Shown here piece by piece: positions 63,807 to 64,000 of a DNA stretch of 64,000 bases. The position numbers were made by a program, and so were the translations under genes. The notes under the pieces were generated by a model. It saw nothing but the letters and a program-made list of their open reading frames with translations. It was not told the origin of the DNA and did no database searches. Each line of letters opens with the position of its first letter. Positions within the stretch are counted from its first letter, which is position 1. The stretch comes from Arminella tubonensis (GTDB lineage: Bacteria > Pseudomonadota > Alphaproteobacteria > Rhizobiales > Rhizobiaceae): positions 96,549-160,548 of the forward strand of contig NZ_PCDP01000028.1 of the NCBI RefSeq assembly GCF_003240585.1, in the 5' to 3' direction.

Positions 63807-64000
63807 CGCCCGAGGCGACTTGCAAATTTGAAGCACAAAGTTACCAAATTACCTTGGCGTATCAGATCGGAAAACCCAAACATGGGGTAATCGCGGCGCG
63901 ATCGTCCCAGCTCAATTTATAAGATGATGGCTGGCGAGGGTGGTTGCCCCCGATAAGATGGAAATACGGGCTCACGATTGGAACCGGGCCCAAACATCAA
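63807..64000. other. Window end, nothing recognised
   Basis: No frame, hairpin or family signal could be supported in these last 194 bases. Confidence 0.4.

Overview
The window reads as a high-GC alphaproteobacterial accessory replicon, most likely from a Rhizobium of the leguminosarum/etli group. This rests on gene content: a D-apiose catabolic operon with a RuBisCO-like protein, a GlpSTPQUV-type glycerol ABC transporter, many LysR/TetR/GntR regulators each beside a small catabolic or efflux cassette, and scattered transposon remnants. No rRNA, tRNA, CRISPR array, replication genes or housekeeping operons were seen, which fits a plasmid or chromosomal accessory island. All family calls come from reading the sequence; no database search was run.

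Layout. 1-6.7 kb: end of a sugar ABC ATPase gene, a glutathione transferase/TetR divergent pair, an EmrAB-type efflux pair with its TetR, and a DUF922 secreted protein. 6.8-12.9 kb: a six-gene glycerol-type ABC transporter (glpS-T-P-Q-U-V, minus strand) with a clear terminator. 13.5-25.4 kb: a FadR-family regulator divergent from the D-apiose operon (oiaX, oiaK, apnO, a four-gene sugar ABC importer, apsD, apnL). The inferred route is D-apiose to apionolactone, apionate, 3-oxo-isoapionate, its 4-phosphate, then 3-phosphoglycerate plus glycolate. 26-31 kb: an adenylate cyclase, small proteins, a frameshifted LysE exporter, MsrA, a GST and a decayed epoxide hydrolase.

31-38 kb is the most coherent unusual system. 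On one strand lie ohr, an msrA with a membrane anchor, a DipZ/thioredoxin fusion, a two-component system, a mini-TatA and a Tat-exported alpha/beta hydrolase. Three promoters in this block share one sequence module whose core is an 11-bp-spaced direct repeat, as expected for an OmpR-type regulator. The inference is a self-contained envelope redox-repair regulon.

38-48.5 kb: transporters, LysR regulators, a SHOCT protein, a pentapeptide-repeat protein, and a GST beside a large FMN-FAD-2Fe2S fusion reductase. 48.6-54.2 kb: a hexuronate/lyxose cassette (sugar isomerase, SDR, GntR, uxuA, a frameshifted SDR, LacI). 54.5-56.3 kb: a decayed TniABQ-type transposon. 56.7-62 kb: two paralogous tetR/SDR modules on either side of an IS5-type remnant, with operators differing by one symmetric base change. 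The window ends with a TadG-like vWA protein.

Four genes look broken by single-base indels in short homopolymers (lysE-like, tatA, two SDR genes). These are either recent decay or assembly error, and should be settled before any of them is called a pseudogene.
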